DNA of 64,000 bases. Source: Streptomyces sp. BR123 (GTDB lineage Bacteria; Actinomycetota; Actinomycetes; Streptomycetales; Streptomycetaceae). A model generated the notes under the pieces. It did not search any database and was not told where the DNA came from. It was given only the letters and a program-made list of their open reading frames with translations. The stretch is from positions 1 to 64,000 of the forward strand of contig NZ_JACBGN010000007.1 in the NCBI RefSeq assembly GCF_013401435.1. The letters are read 5' to 3'. The position numbers and the translations under genes were made by a program. Positions 17,564-26,900 of the stretch are shown in pieces. The first letter of the stretch is position 1; each line of letters begins with the position of its first letter.

Positions 17564-17715
17564 CGCCCGCCGGCCTTCGACCGCGAGGCAGCGAAACACC
17601 GTCGAGCGCTGCATCAACAAGCTCAAGCAGCGGCGCGGTCGAGCCACTCGGTACAACAAGACCGCCACCATCTACCTCGCCGCACTCCACCTCGCCGCCA
17701 TTTCATCTGGCCGGC
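17564..17715 (+). pseudogene. IS5-type transposase remnant
   Basis: RPPAFDREA is followed after a frame shift by NTVERCINKLKQRRG and RYNKTATIYLAALHLAAI. This is the conserved C-terminal region, with the catalytic Glu, of a Streptomyces IS5-type transposase. It is too short and broken to be active. Confidence 0.65.
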
Positions 17716-17801
17716 AAGGTGATCCGGAGGGAACGGCCCACACCAGGCCGGCGATCGAGGGCATCCGCGTCGGCCGCCCCTACACCGAACTCGGCTGGAC
17801 C

Positions 17802-17837
17802 TGACCCGGGGGGAGCGGCCGCTTCCTCACCGGGTCA
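17802..17837 (-). terminator. hairpin overlapping the stop of the DUF7691 gene
   Basis: TGACCCGG (17802-17809) and CCGGGTCA (17830-17837) form a perfect 8-bp stem around a 20-nt loop. The right arm contains the stop codon of the leftward gene at 17835-18488, so it is well placed as its terminator. Confidence 0.45.
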
Positions 17838-18488
17838 GCCGGTGATCGAGAAGAAGATCGAGCCGTCCTCGGCCCACCACCAGGCGCCCTCGCCCTTGTT
17901 CCACTCCGAGGCCCAGCCGTCGAGGGCCTCGATGAGCTCCCCGAGGTCGTACCGGAGATCGGCGTCGACGCGGTCCAGCACGGCGCGGTAGGCCTCCACC
18001 GCGGGGCCGGCCTTCGCGAGTGGCCAGCAGCCGATCTCCGGTGAGCCCTCCAGGGGATGGGGTATGTGGAACCCGATCTCCGAGGGCGGGCCGCTGAAGA
18101 CGTACTGGTAGGGCAGCAGGTCGGCCGGGACGCCCGCCGAGCTGAGGGCGTCGTCCAGGGCGGAGAAGTAGGTGACGGGGCTCCGGTAGCTCGCCAGGGT
18201 CGAGCTGTCGCTCGCGTTGTGGTCGATGATGATCTGGAGGGCCGCGTAGTAGGCGCAACCGGCGTAATCGGCGGAGGAGTCGGCCCGGCCGGAGACCAGC
18301 TGCTCCAAGGCGTCCGGGACCGACAGCCCCCAGTCCACGCCCTGATGGTCGAGGCTGTCCTGACGTGCCTTCGCCCTGACACGCATGTTGTCCAGGCGTC
18401 GTGATTCGTCGGCGCTCAGGTCCAGGGCGGGCACGAAGCGCACGATCGCGCCGCGGTTCGCCATGCTGTAGTTCACTACCTTGCTCAT
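17835..18488 (-). CDS. DUF7691-type protein
   Basis: The 217-residue protein starts MSKVVNYSMANRGAIVRF. It shows the pattern of a family common in Streptomyces: DSLDHQGVDWGLSVPDALE, then AYYAALQIIIDHNASDS, GVPADLLPYQYVFSGPPSEI and IPHPLEGSPEIG. The family has no established function, and no signal or membrane segment is seen. It is sometimes found in toxin/immunity-like accessory regions, which fits this IS-rich neighbourhood. The longer in-frame ATG at 18791 would run into the mobile element end and is rejected. Confidence 0.75.
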   Translation of the reverse strand: MSKVVNYSMANRGAIVRFVPALDLSADESRRLDNMRVRAKARQDSLDHQGVDWGLSVPDALEQLVSGRADSSADYAGCAYYAALQIIIDHNASDSSTLASYRSPVTYFSALDDALSSAGVPADLLPYQYVFSGPPSEIGFHIPHPLEGSPEIGCWPLAKAGPAVEAYRAVLDRVDADLRYDLGELIEALDGWASEWNKGEGAWWWAEDGSIFFSITG

Positions 18489-18628
18489 GGATTCATGCTG
18501 CCAAAGGGCACTGACAGCCCGGTGTCCGGGAGCGGGTCTACGCCAACGTCCTGCGCCCGGGGCGGGAGCGCCCGTAGCGGGAGCCTGGGCAAGCCGCCCT
18601 CGCGGTGGGCTTGCCCAGGGTCGCCTAA

Positions 18629-18644
18629 GTGCCTGTTTCTGAAC
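18629..18644 (+). repeat. left terminal inverted repeat of the transposon
   Basis: GTGCCTGTTTCTGAAC, identical to the reverse complement of 22366-22381 and preceded by TAA. Confidence 0.75.
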
Positions 18645-18762
18645 CTCTACGGCGGGATTCTGAGCGGGAGCATCGGGCCAAGCCCGTGCTTGTGGGAGCC
18701 AGCCGAGGGCGGACATGGCCCCAGTAGGGCACGGCTGTTCCGTGGAACTACGGTGGCTCGTT

Positions 18763-19440
18763 ATGAACTCTGAAGACTGGTTGGCAGACACCCAGGCGTC
18801 CTACGACACCGTCGCCGTCACCTACACGGACCAGGTGCGCGACCTCCTGGATGAAACGCCCTACGAACGTGCGGTCCTGGAGTTGTTTGCCGGCCTGGTG
18901 ACCACCGCAGGCGGAGGACCGGTGGCTGATGTGGGCTGTGGACCGGGGAGGATCACGGCCTACCTGCATGGACTGGGCATGAACGCGTTCGGAATCGACC
19001 TGTCGCCCGCGATGATAGAGATAGCTCGGCGTGAGCACTCTGGTCTCCGGTTCGAGGTCGGTTCCATGACGGACCTAGACCTAGCCGACGCCTCGTTGGC
19101 CGGCCTGGTCGCGTGGTACTCACTGATCCACGTTCCTGACGATGAGATCAGCTCAGTTCTCACGCACTTCCGGCGAGTGCTGCGGCCCGGTGGGCCGCTG
19201 CTGCTCGGCTTCCATGTTGGTGACGAGTCGAGGCTGAAGACGGAGGGCTATGGCGGCCACCCGATGAAGGTCTACGTCCATCTGCGTCAGCCTGACCAAC
19301 TGGCCGCATGGCTCAACGATGCCGGCTTCAGGGTCGAGGCACAGATGACTCTCACCTCAGCAGAGAGTCCGCTCGGAGGGATTCTCTTCGCGCGTCGCCA
19401 GCCGGATACTCAGGAAGGTCCGGGCAGCGAGAAGTCCTGA
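18763..19440 (+). CDS. class I SAM-dependent methyltransferase (transposon cargo)
   Basis: The 225-residue protein starts MNSEDWLADTQASYDTVA. The SAM-binding motif VADVGCGPGRITAYL is followed by an acidic strand end (FGIDLSPAMIEIAR), then LVAWYSLIHVPDDE and VLRPGGPLLLGFH, a complete small-molecule-type methyltransferase. The substrate cannot be inferred. It is the only rightward gene of the element and begins about 120 bp inside the left terminal repeat. Confidence 0.85.
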   Translation: MNSEDWLADTQASYDTVAVTYTDQVRDLLDETPYERAVLELFAGLVTTAGGGPVADVGCGPGRITAYLHGLGMNAFGIDLSPAMIEIARREHSGLRFEVGSMTDLDLADASLAGLVAWYSLIHVPDDEISSVLTHFRRVLRPGGPLLLGFHVGDESRLKTEGYGGHPMKVYVHLRQPDQLAAWLNDAGFRVEAQMTLTSAESPLGGILFARRQPDTQEGPGSEKS

Positions 19441-19495
19441 CCTGGGCGGTGCCGTGAACGGGGCAGGAGCGGGGTGACGGTCGCCCGGGCGACCG

Positions 19496-20350
19496 TCAGT
19501 CTCGTTCGCCCTCGCGAGAGAGGGCTTGACCGGTCCTTCGGGACTGCCGACGGGTGATTCTCCTGGTCATGAGCGTGATCGCGGCCCAGGTGATCAGCGA
19601 CTCGGAGTGCTGGATGAGCCGTTCGTAGTCGCGGGCGTGTCGGCGGGCGTGCATGATCCAGGCCAGCGACCGCTCGACGACCCAGCGGCGGGGCAGGATG
19701 ACGAACCCGACGGCTCCCTTGGGCCGGCTGACGGTCTTGAGCGTGAGGTTCAGATACTTCTTCGCCCAGTTCACGAGCTGTCCGGCATAGCCGGAGTCGG
19801 CCCAGACGATGGTGATCTCGGGGTGCATGAGGCGGAGCCGGAAGAGGACTTCCTTGGCCGCGTCGCGGTCGGTCATGTCGGCGGGGGTGACCATGACGAA
19901 CAGTGGCAGGCCCTTTGTGTCCACGACCAGGTGCCGTTTGCGGCCGTTGATTTTCTTTGCTCCGTCGTAGCCGCGTGAGTCCTTGCCGACGGTCTCGGCG
20001 GCTTTCACGGACTGGGAGTCGATGACGGTGGCGACCGCGCCGGGGGCCCGGCCCATCTCGCGGCGGATGCGTTTGCGGAGCTGGTCGCGGATCTGTCCGA
20101 CGATACCGGCCGCCACCCAGCGGGCCATGAAGCCGTAGCAGGTCCGCCAGGGCGGGAAGTCTCTGGGGAGGGCTCGCCACTTGCAGCTGGTGTCTACGAC
20201 GTACCGGATCGCGTCGACGATCTCACGACGGGGGTGTTTCTCCGGGCGTCCGCCCCTGCGGCTCTCGCAGGCCGGTGACGGCAGCAGCGGTTCGATCAGG
20301 GCCCATTCGTCGTCGAAGGTGTCGGAGGGGTAGCAGCGGCGCCGGGCCAA
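19496..20350 (-). CDS. IS5-type DDE transposase
   Basis: The 284-residue protein reads RRCYPSDTFDDEWALIEPLL, a typical N-terminus. The DDE residues lie in VIDSQSVKAA, VWADSGYAGQ and RWVVERSLAWIM. No frameshift is seen, so it should be active. The TTG start is chosen because GGAGGGACCG precedes it; an ATG at 20485 would overlap the RacP-like gene. Probably the enzyme acting on the 16-bp terminal repeats. Confidence 0.85.
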   Translation of the reverse strand: MARRRCYPSDTFDDEWALIEPLLPSPACESRRGGRPEKHPRREIVDAIRYVVDTSCKWRALPRDFPPWRTCYGFMARWVAAGIVGQIRDQLRKRIRREMGRAPGAVATVIDSQSVKAAETVGKDSRGYDGAKKINGRKRHLVVDTKGLPLFVMVTPADMTDRDAAKEVLFRLRLMHPEITIVWADSGYAGQLVNWAKKYLNLTLKTVSRPKGAVGFVILPRRWVVERSLAWIMHARRHARDYERLIQHSESLITWAAITLMTRRITRRQSRRTGQALSREGERD

Positions 20351-20406
20351 CGGTCCCTCCCTGGAAGACGGGCCGGGGCCGGCCGCTTCGCGGCTGGCCC
20401 CGGCGG

Positions 20407-20835
20407 TCAGGCGTCGATGAAGTCGGCGATCACATCGAGCGTGGACTCCACCGAGCTGAGCTGGGTGTTCAGGTGCTTGATCCACCGTCCCTTCGGTTGC
20501 AGGGCGGCGTGCGGGGCGACGACGCCGGTGATGAACCGGCGGATCTCGGTGAGCTTCTCTCGGATGATCGCGACTTCGTACGCCTGGAGCTCGGCCAGGT
20601 CGGAGCAGAACTTGTAGCCGTCGGTCCTGGTCCAGATCAGGGGCGGCCAGCCGCGCTCGGTGATGATGTCTCTCAGGCAGGCCAGGCCCGCGCGGGCCTG
20701 GCTGGGCGACAGCTCGCTGGATCGGATCAGCTGGTTGAAGGCCAGGCCCGCCGGCCTCGCCTCGAAGAGTACGAACCGGACGGTGTCGGCGTGTCGCTGG
20801 GCGGCGGGTGATCTGCGCTCGGCAGCGCGGGGCAT
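20407..20835 (-). CDS. RacP-like protein (transposon cargo)
   Basis: The 142-residue protein has winged-helix character: RFVLFEARPAGLAFNQLIRS then LSPSQARAGLACLRDIITER. A helical C-terminal half follows (KLTEIRRFITGVVAPHA). It resembles Streptomyces proteins I recall being annotated as RacP, whose role is not known to me. Likely a small DNA-binding regulator. Its start is 3 nt from the stop of the DUF6192 gene, so the two form an operon. The name is a recollection, not a database match. Confidence 0.6.
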   Translation of the reverse strand: MPRAAERRSPAAQRHADTVRFVLFEARPAGLAFNQLIRSSELSPSQARAGLACLRDIITERGWPPLIWTRTDGYKFCSDLAELQAYEVAIIREKLTEIRRFITGVVAPHAALQPKGRWIKHLNTQLSSVESTLDVIADFIDA

Positions 20836-20838
20836 CGC

Positions 20839-21849
20839 CTATTCACCTTGCAGGAGACGGGCCAGCTCTCTGTCGACGTCAACCTTTCCGGTGTCGACGG
20901 CCGTCTCGATCCAGTCCAGCGTCGCCCGGACGCGGGCGATGTTCTCGTGGACGACTCCGCGTTCGTCGTCGCCGAGCTGGCGGTCGCGCAGGCCCGGGAC
21001 GACACGACCTGCCGCCGCGACGAACGCGTGGCAGGCGGTGACCAGGTCCAAGAACTCCACCGACCGGTCGATGCTGCGGATCGCCGGAGCGACGGGGCTG
21101 GTCTCCTCGAAGTGCTCGCGGGCCTGCCGGCCGCGTTCGACCTGGGCGTGGTTGACCTGGTGGCGGGCGGTGTCGTCCGACATTGCGCGGAAGGCGACGT
21201 CGGGACGCCGCAGCAGGCCGGTGGTCACCGTCGCGGCGACCTGGTCGTCGCGGGTGAGTTCTTCGACGGCCCGGACCTTGTCCTCCTGTCTGACCTGGGC
21301 GACCACTGTCGGACGCCGCAGCAGGTCGCTGGTGACGGTGGCGGCGACCTTCTCGTCCCTCGCGAGGGTGTGGATCGCGCTGACCTTCTCCTGCGGGGTG
21401 ATCGGGTGCTCGACCTGTCGGCCGACCCGGCGCCGGGCCTCGTCCGCGGTCCACCGCGGTTTGCCCTCCGGCGGGGTCAGGATCGCGGCGAACCGTTCCC
21501 GCTCGTCGCCGATGCCCGCCAGGATCTTGTGGACGGTGAAGGACACCGTGCTCTGCCGGTGTTCCTTCGGCCAGCGTGAGGCCGTCCACCTGGCCTCTTT
21601 CACCGTCGAGTACGACAGTCCGATGTCCTCGGCCAGGCGGAACATCGACTCCTTGACCGTGAATAGCTCCTCGCCCCGCTCCTGGCCGCCGGCCTCGCGC
21701 ATCGGCTCGATCTCCAGCGCGTAGTCGCCGATCGTGAACTGGCCCCGGGTCTGGTTCTCCACCACCGTGCGCAGCTCGGCCACGATCTGCTCGTAGCGGC
21801 TGGAGCTGACGCTGCCGACCATGTCGGCGTTCTTGATCTCTTCGGGCAT
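20839..21849 (-). CDS. DUF6192 (RacO-like) protein (transposon cargo)
   Basis: The 336-residue protein starts MPEEIKNADMVGSVSSSRYE. The first half has a helix-turn-helix-like LAEDIGLSYSTVKEARWTAS and VSFTVHKILAGI. The second half holds two near-repeats, DEKVAATVTSDLLRRP and DDQVAATVTTGLLRRP. A basic/acidic helical tail follows. The composition resembles ParB/KorB-type or phage regulator proteins, but this is inference. A GTG-GTG pair four and five codons upstream is an alternative start. Confidence 0.65.
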   Translation of the reverse strand: MPEEIKNADMVGSVSSSRYEQIVAELRTVVENQTRGQFTIGDYALEIEPMREAGGQERGEELFTVKESMFRLAEDIGLSYSTVKEARWTASRWPKEHRQSTVSFTVHKILAGIGDERERFAAILTPPEGKPRWTADEARRRVGRQVEHPITPQEKVSAIHTLARDEKVAATVTSDLLRRPTVVAQVRQEDKVRAVEELTRDDQVAATVTTGLLRRPDVAFRAMSDDTARHQVNHAQVERGRQAREHFEETSPVAPAIRSIDRSVEFLDLVTACHAFVAAAGRVVPGLRDRQLGDDERGVVHENIARVRATLDWIETAVDTGKVDVDRELARLLQGE

Positions 21850-22014
21850 GGCATTCACCACCCACCGCGGGCCGGGGCACAGCCCCTCGGCCGTGACAAG
21901 ACGCGGCCCGCTTCCTGGCCCGAGAGTCAGACCGGAAATCCTAAGATCACAACGAACGACCACGAATGACCGGAATCTGACCGAAGGTGCGATTCTGATG
22001 CGTTCGCGATGCGG

Positions 22015-22329
22015 TCACTGTGACCGTTCGCCGAACGTTTCCTTCCGGGCCCGCCAGGCCCTCACGACGCACCGACGTGAGCAGTAGACGGCGTTCGACC
22101 GCCGGTCCACCCCCGCCACCCAAGCCGTCCCGCACTCGGGACACTCAGCCCGGCCGGCACCACTCAACTCCGCGGCCACCCGCTTGCGCAGACGGCGGCC
22201 CCGGCGCCACTGCCTGGCACGACAGGCCGTCGAGCAGTACACGGCATCGGGCCGCGCTTCCGGCCTCAGCCGTTCACCGCAGCCCCCACACACCCGCTCT
22301 CCGGCCCGCCCGAAACGCTCGGACACCAC
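22015..22329 (-). CDS. small double zinc-finger protein (transposon cargo)
   Basis: The 104-residue protein carries two similar Cys clusters: CGGCGERL...YCSTACRARQW and CPECGTAW...YCSRRCVVRAW. They look like two FCS/treble-clef fingers. The very basic sequence suggests nucleic-acid binding. GTG start at 22329 next to the right transposon end. It is the first gene of the leftward set that ends with the transposase, so it may control the element. A similar single finger occurs at 6096-6521. Confidence 0.65.
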   Translation of the reverse strand: MVSERFGRAGERVCGGCGERLRPEARPDAVYCSTACRARQWRRGRRLRKRVAAELSGAGRAECPECGTAWVAGVDRRSNAVYCSRRCVVRAWRARKETFGERSQ

Positions 22330-22365
22330 GCCAGCGTAGGCCCCCTGAGGCTACTCAGCACGGCA

Positions 22366-22381
22366 GTTCAGAAACAGGCAC
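22366..22381 (-). repeat. right terminal inverted repeat of the transposon
   Basis: GTTCAGAAACAGGCAC, the exact inverse of 18629-18644, followed by TAA. Confidence 0.75.
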
Positions 22382-22626
22382 TAAGGCTTGCCCGGCCGCT
22401 CAGGCTGCCCGGCAGCCGCTTCAGTGCACCATGGTGCGCGGATAGGACGACCGGCCGTCGTGCGGGAGAGAACTCGTGTGAACGGTGATGTCGATGACCG
22501 GCAGACAAGAGGGACGCATACCCCCGCCGGTACGCCAGCAGCGCTCGCACCTCGGCCGGACCTCGGGCTGGTGGCGCCCGCACCGGGCGGCTGGCACGGG
22601 CGTCTTCACCACGCGGGGTGCCGGCG

Positions 22627-22935
22627 TCAGTTCGCCCATACGGGCGCCCACAGGCTGACGCTCCAGATGTCCCCGTGCCCCACGTGGTAACCCCTCTCCT
22701 CCTCCTCGTCGTCCACGACGATGACGGAGACACAGGACGCCTCCGACCGGTACTCCAGGAAACCGCCCTGGTCGGTGACGGTGAACTCCGGAACCGGAGC
22801 GACGTTGGAGAGCGCCTGCCGCACGTCCGCCCAGGCGGTGTATGGGGTGAACTCGACGCCCGTGCTGCCGCTCCACCGCGTCGCCGGCTCGAGGGCGTTG
22901 GCGAGGCGGTGCAGCTCGATCGACCCGCCGGACAT
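22627..22935 (-). CDS. hypothetical acidic protein (102 aa)
   Basis: Begins MSGGSIELHRLANALEPATR after GGGGAGGAG and ends VSLWAPVWAN. The middle reads VEFTPYTAWADVRQALSNVA and VSVIVVDDEEEERG, a small alpha/beta, acidic protein. Such size and acidity are common among immunity-type proteins, but I cannot assign a family. An in-frame ATG at 23115 with a very good AAGGAG site would add 60 residues and is a real alternative start. Confidence 0.5.
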   Translation of the reverse strand: MSGGSIELHRLANALEPATRWSGSTGVEFTPYTAWADVRQALSNVAPVPEFTVTDQGGFLEYRSEASCVSVIVVDDEEEERGYHVGHGDIWSVSLWAPVWAN

Positions 22936-23621
22936 CACCCGCTCCTCCCCGAGTGTCGGGCCCCCAAGTGGGTACCGAAGGAGACCCCGAAGTGCCCTCT
23001 CAAGGAGCTCCCTTCGGCTTGCCCAGCCAGCGCGCGGCTTGCCCACGTCCAGGTCGACGCGCGGCCGGGCCGCCGACCGCACGCCGTCTCCCGGGCGGCA
23101 GTGGATCGTCGCCATCGTCGTATCTCCTTCACTCCTCCTTCACCGCCCCCCAGCGTGCCACGCCCGCGCGTGCACGCCTCATGGCGGTGCCCCATTACGC
23201 ACGCCTAGCTCCTACCTGCGCTTCCCCACTGATATGCCCAGCGGAGGGTGCCAGCACCGCGCCTGTGGAAGTCGTTCCCGGGCGCGGTGGTTCACAGGGC
23301 CCCTGACGGGCCGAGGTGCGGCGGCTTCGGTGAGGCGGTCGAGGCGCTCGTGGGCGGCGCGGATCAGGCGGGCTCGCCACTGGGCGCAGCGGACGGTGCC
23401 GTGCGGGGCGGTGCCTGCTACGCGGCCAACGTCGCGTAACGCCTGGACACGCCCGGCGCCCGCGCGTTCCCCGCCCCGCTCGCCCCACTGCCGTAGCGGG
23501 CAACCGCCCTGCGCCCCCGTCCGGACTCGGACAACTGTTCATGACCGCCTGCGCAGGGCGGTGCCGTGCCCCTACGCTCGGCCTGGGCAGACGTGCAGTC
23601 GACGGGGACGGGGTGGGATGC
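22936..23621. other. about 690 bp with no confident gene
   Basis: The left part may be the N-terminal extension of the previous ORF (strong ribosome site and ATG at 23115). The rest, up to the Trypco2 gene, shows only antisense frames and probably holds the promoter of the conflict module. Confidence 0.35.
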
Positions 23622-23951
23622 GTGGAGATCGGGTTGGCGGACGCCGTGGCGGCGGTGCGGGACGAGCTGCTGGAAGCCGCGGCGAGCGGTGCGGGACACG
23701 AGATCTCGTTCGTGGTCGGGCCGGTGGAGATGGAGTTCGAGGTCGAGCTGCGCGCCGATGCGCGGGCGAAGGCGGGCTTCCGGGTGTGGGCCGTGACGGC
23801 GGACGCGGAGGCCGGGGTGGCCCGCGGCCGGACGCACCGGGTGTCGTTCACCCTCACCCCGAGGAGTCCCGCCGGCGGCGATCTGCTGGTCAGCGGGGGC
23901 GCGGACCGGCCGGCCGGTCCCGGCGACGTGAGCGGCCGGATCCAGGACTGA
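23622..23951 (+). CDS. Trypco2 (trypsin-co-occurring domain) protein
   Basis: The 109-residue protein starts GTG (VEIGLADAVAAVRDELLEAA). Its pattern is GHEISFVVGPVEMEFEVELR, then AGFRVWAVTADAEAGVARGR and THRVSFTLTP. This is the Trypco2 layout: helix, then paired strands. The domain is known from two-gene arrangements with trypsin-like proteases in actinobacterial conflict systems. It sits 31 bp upstream of the protease-NTPase gene in the same direction, so they are co-transcribed. It probably regulates or is a substrate of the protease. Confidence 0.8.
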   Translation: MEIGLADAVAAVRDELLEAAASGAGHEISFVVGPVEMEFEVELRADARAKAGFRVWAVTADAEAGVARGRTHRVSFTLTPRSPAGGDLLVSGGADRPAGPGDVSGRIQD

Positions 23952-23982
23952 CCGGGCGTCGCCGTACGGAACGGGGGATGCG

Positions 23983-26900
23983 ATGAGGCGGGATCGTCTG
24001 GTCGCGGTCGGAGGACCGGGCGGGCCGGGATCGGGGTACGTGATCGGTCCGCGGCTGGTGCTGACCTCGGCACACGTGGCCGGTCGGCGCGGCACGCGGG
24101 TGCAGGTGTTCCGGCCGGGCGGCAACGCGGTGTTCGGCGGGGCCGTGGTGTGGTGCGGCACGCCCGGCGGGCGCGACGATGCGGCCCTGGTGGAAGTGGA
24201 CGACGCCGGGTGGCGGCCACCGGCGGGCGCGGGGGTGCACTGGGGCCGCCTGGTGACCGAGCAGCCCGGCCAACCCTGCGCGACCTGGGGCGTACCGGAC
24301 GTGGTGCAGCGGCCGGGGGCGGCGGTGGAGGCCGCGCAGCTGGCGGGGACGGTGAATCCGGGCAGTGGCTTCGTGGCCAACCGGCACGTGATGGACCTCG
24401 GCCCATATCCGCCGGTCTGGCCGACCGACGGGTCGTCGCCGTGGGGCGGGCTGTCAGGGGCCGCGATGTTCTGCGGCCGCCTGCTGACCGGGGTGGTCGC
24501 GGCCGACGCGGGCCGCTCCGGGCATGCCGCGCTCTCGGTGGTGCCGGCGTACGTACTGCACCACGACGCGGAGTTCCGGGCCGTGCTGGCCGAGCACTGC
24601 GCCGGTGCGATGGTGCTCGAAGCGGTGGAGTTCCAGGACGTGGCCGAGGCCGGTCCGGTGGCGCCGGCCGGCGGTCTGGGCTCGGCGGCGGCGCTGCTGC
24701 AGGCTGGCCGGCAAGTCGTGGCGTTCCACGGCCGCGAGGAACTGCTGGGCCGGTTGGCTCGCTGGTGCCGGCAGGAGGGGTTCGGCAGCTGGCTGCTGCA
24801 CGGCCCGGCCGGGCAGGGGAAGACCCGGCTGGCCCACCAGCTCGCCGCCACCCTGGCTCCGGACGGCTGGGCGGTGCTGTGGCCGCGCGCCGGTGCCACC
24901 CCGGCAGAACTGCGGGCGGTGGGCCGGGCCGCCAAGCCGCTGCTGGTGGTGCTGGATTACGCGGAGACCCGCGCAGCACAGCTCGCCGCGATCCTGGAGG
25001 CCGCCGCCGAGCACGGGGGTGCCACGCCGTTCAAGGTTTTCCTGCTGGCCCGGACGGCCGGGGACTGGTGGGCCAGCGCGCAGGCAGTGAGCCGTACCGC
25101 CGAAGAACTACTCGACGGCACCCCGGTGGCCGCGCTGCCGGCGCTGGAGAGCGATGCAGCCGCGCGTCCGGAGGCGTACCGGCGGGCGGCGGAGGCCTTC
25201 GCGGCCGCGCTGCCCGAGGTGCGCGGCCGGCAGGGGCCCGACTGGCCGGCGCTGGCCGCCGCCCTCCCCTCCCTCGAGGTGAACCGGGCGAGCATGGACA
25301 ACGCGCTGACCCTGCACATGACCGCCCTGGCCGATCTGCTGGACGCCGCCGACCCCGGTCCGGCCGAGGACGGGGCGGGACCCGCGGCCGGCGTCGAGGA
25401 CCGCCTGCTCCTGCACGAGCGCCGCTACTGGGAGCAGAGCGCGACTGCCTGCGGTCTCCGTCCGGCGCTGAGCACGGCCACCCTCGATGCCGCGCTCGCC
25501 GCCGCCCTGCTGGTGGGGGCCGCCGGCCGCGATCAGGCCGCCGAGGTCCTGCGCAAGGTCGGCGGGCTGGCCGACCAGCCGCGCGACCGCCGCGATGCCG
25601 TACTGGCCTGGATCGCCGCCCTCTATCCTTCGGCCGATCCGGGTCCTTGGGGCAGCCTGCAGCCCGACCGGCTGACGGAGCGTCTGATCGGCCGCCGCCT
25701 GGAAGCGCAACCCGGGCTGGCCCACGACCTCGTACCGGGCATCACCGAAGAGCAGGCGGGCCGGCTGCTGACCCTCTACAGCCGCGCGGCCGCGCACGCC
25801 GTCTTCGCGGGGCAGCTCGACGACCAGCTGACCGCGCTGTGCGTCCGGCACCGCACCGTCCTGGCACCCACGGCGATGGCCGCCGCCACCCAAGTGGAGC
25901 GTCCCGGCCCGCTCGTGGCCGGCCTGCAGCAGATCGCCGCGGATCCCCGGACCCCGCTGGACACCCTCAGGCAGCTCGACGACCGAGTCCCGCGCAGCCA
26001 GCGCCTGGCCGTCTGGGCCTGTGACCTGGCCTGGCACCTGGTCGCCCGCCACCGCGGGCTCCCCCACAGCCCCGACCTGGTGTGGAGCCTGCATTCCCTC
26101 TCCTCGCGCCTGGCGGCTCTGGACCGACGGGAGGAGGCGGTGGCCCCCGCCGAGGAAGCCGTCACCGTCGCCCGTTCACTGTCGGACGCCGTCCCCCTGA
26201 TCGCGAGCCTGAACGCGTACGCCGACCGGCTGCGTGACCTCGGGAGCCGTGAGGAGGCCCTGGCCACGATCACAGAAGCCGTGGCGCTCTCCCGCAGCCT
26301 TGGCAGCGGCCGCACCTCCGACCTCGTCGAGAGTCTGAACAAGCTCGCCGCCCTGCTGGGCGATCTCCGGCGACAGGAGGCGGCACTGGCCGCGTCCGAG
26401 GAGGCGGTGCGCCTGCGTCGCGATGCCGGGACAGGTTCGGACGCCGAGGCCCGCCAGCTCGCCCGGAGCCTGAACGTCCACTCCGAACGCCTGTGGGACC
26501 TGGGCCGGAAGGAGGAGGCCATGGAGGCGCTCATCGAAGCCGCCCGGCTGCACGACGGCCTGGCCGGTGCAGGCTCTGCGTACTCTCCCGCCCATGTCGC
26601 GACGCTGAGCGAGATGGCGGTCAAAGGTGCGGAGATGGGCTGGCTGAAGGGGGCCCTGTCGGTGGCCGAACGCGTGGTGCACCTCAGCCGCGCCATGGCC
26701 AGGACCCGTCCCGACGCCCACCTGCCCCAGCTGGCCCAGAGTCTGGGTCGGCTGGCCTGGGCCCTGGAGGACTCGGGCCGGAAGGAAGAGGCCCTGGCCG
26801 CCGCCGAAGAGGCCCTGGCCATTCACCGGGGCCTGGTCGCCATCCATCCCGACGCCCACCTGATGGCGCTCAACGCGAGCCTGAGCACGGTCGCGGCGCT

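Larger units (their letters stand above)
18626..22384. mobile_element. IS5-type transposon with cargo genes
   Basis: The 16-bp sequence GTGCCTGTTTCTGAAC at 18629-18644 recurs as a perfect inverted copy at 22366-22381. The triplet TAA directly flanks both ends (18626-18628 and 22382-22384), as expected for a target-site duplication. The 3.75-kb element holds one IS5-type transposase (19496-20350) and four further genes: a methyltransferase, a RacP-like protein, a DUF6192 protein and a zinc-finger protein. All genes inside look intact. Confidence 0.75.

Noticed and set aside
22627-23115. Long version of the acidic protein starting at 23115
   Set aside because: The extra 60 residues look weakly coding, so the shorter start was chosen, but the strong ribosome site keeps this open.
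23195-24979. Leftward 594-codon Pro/Arg-rich frame
   Set aside because: Antisense to Trypco2 and the protease domain; no start signal or motif.
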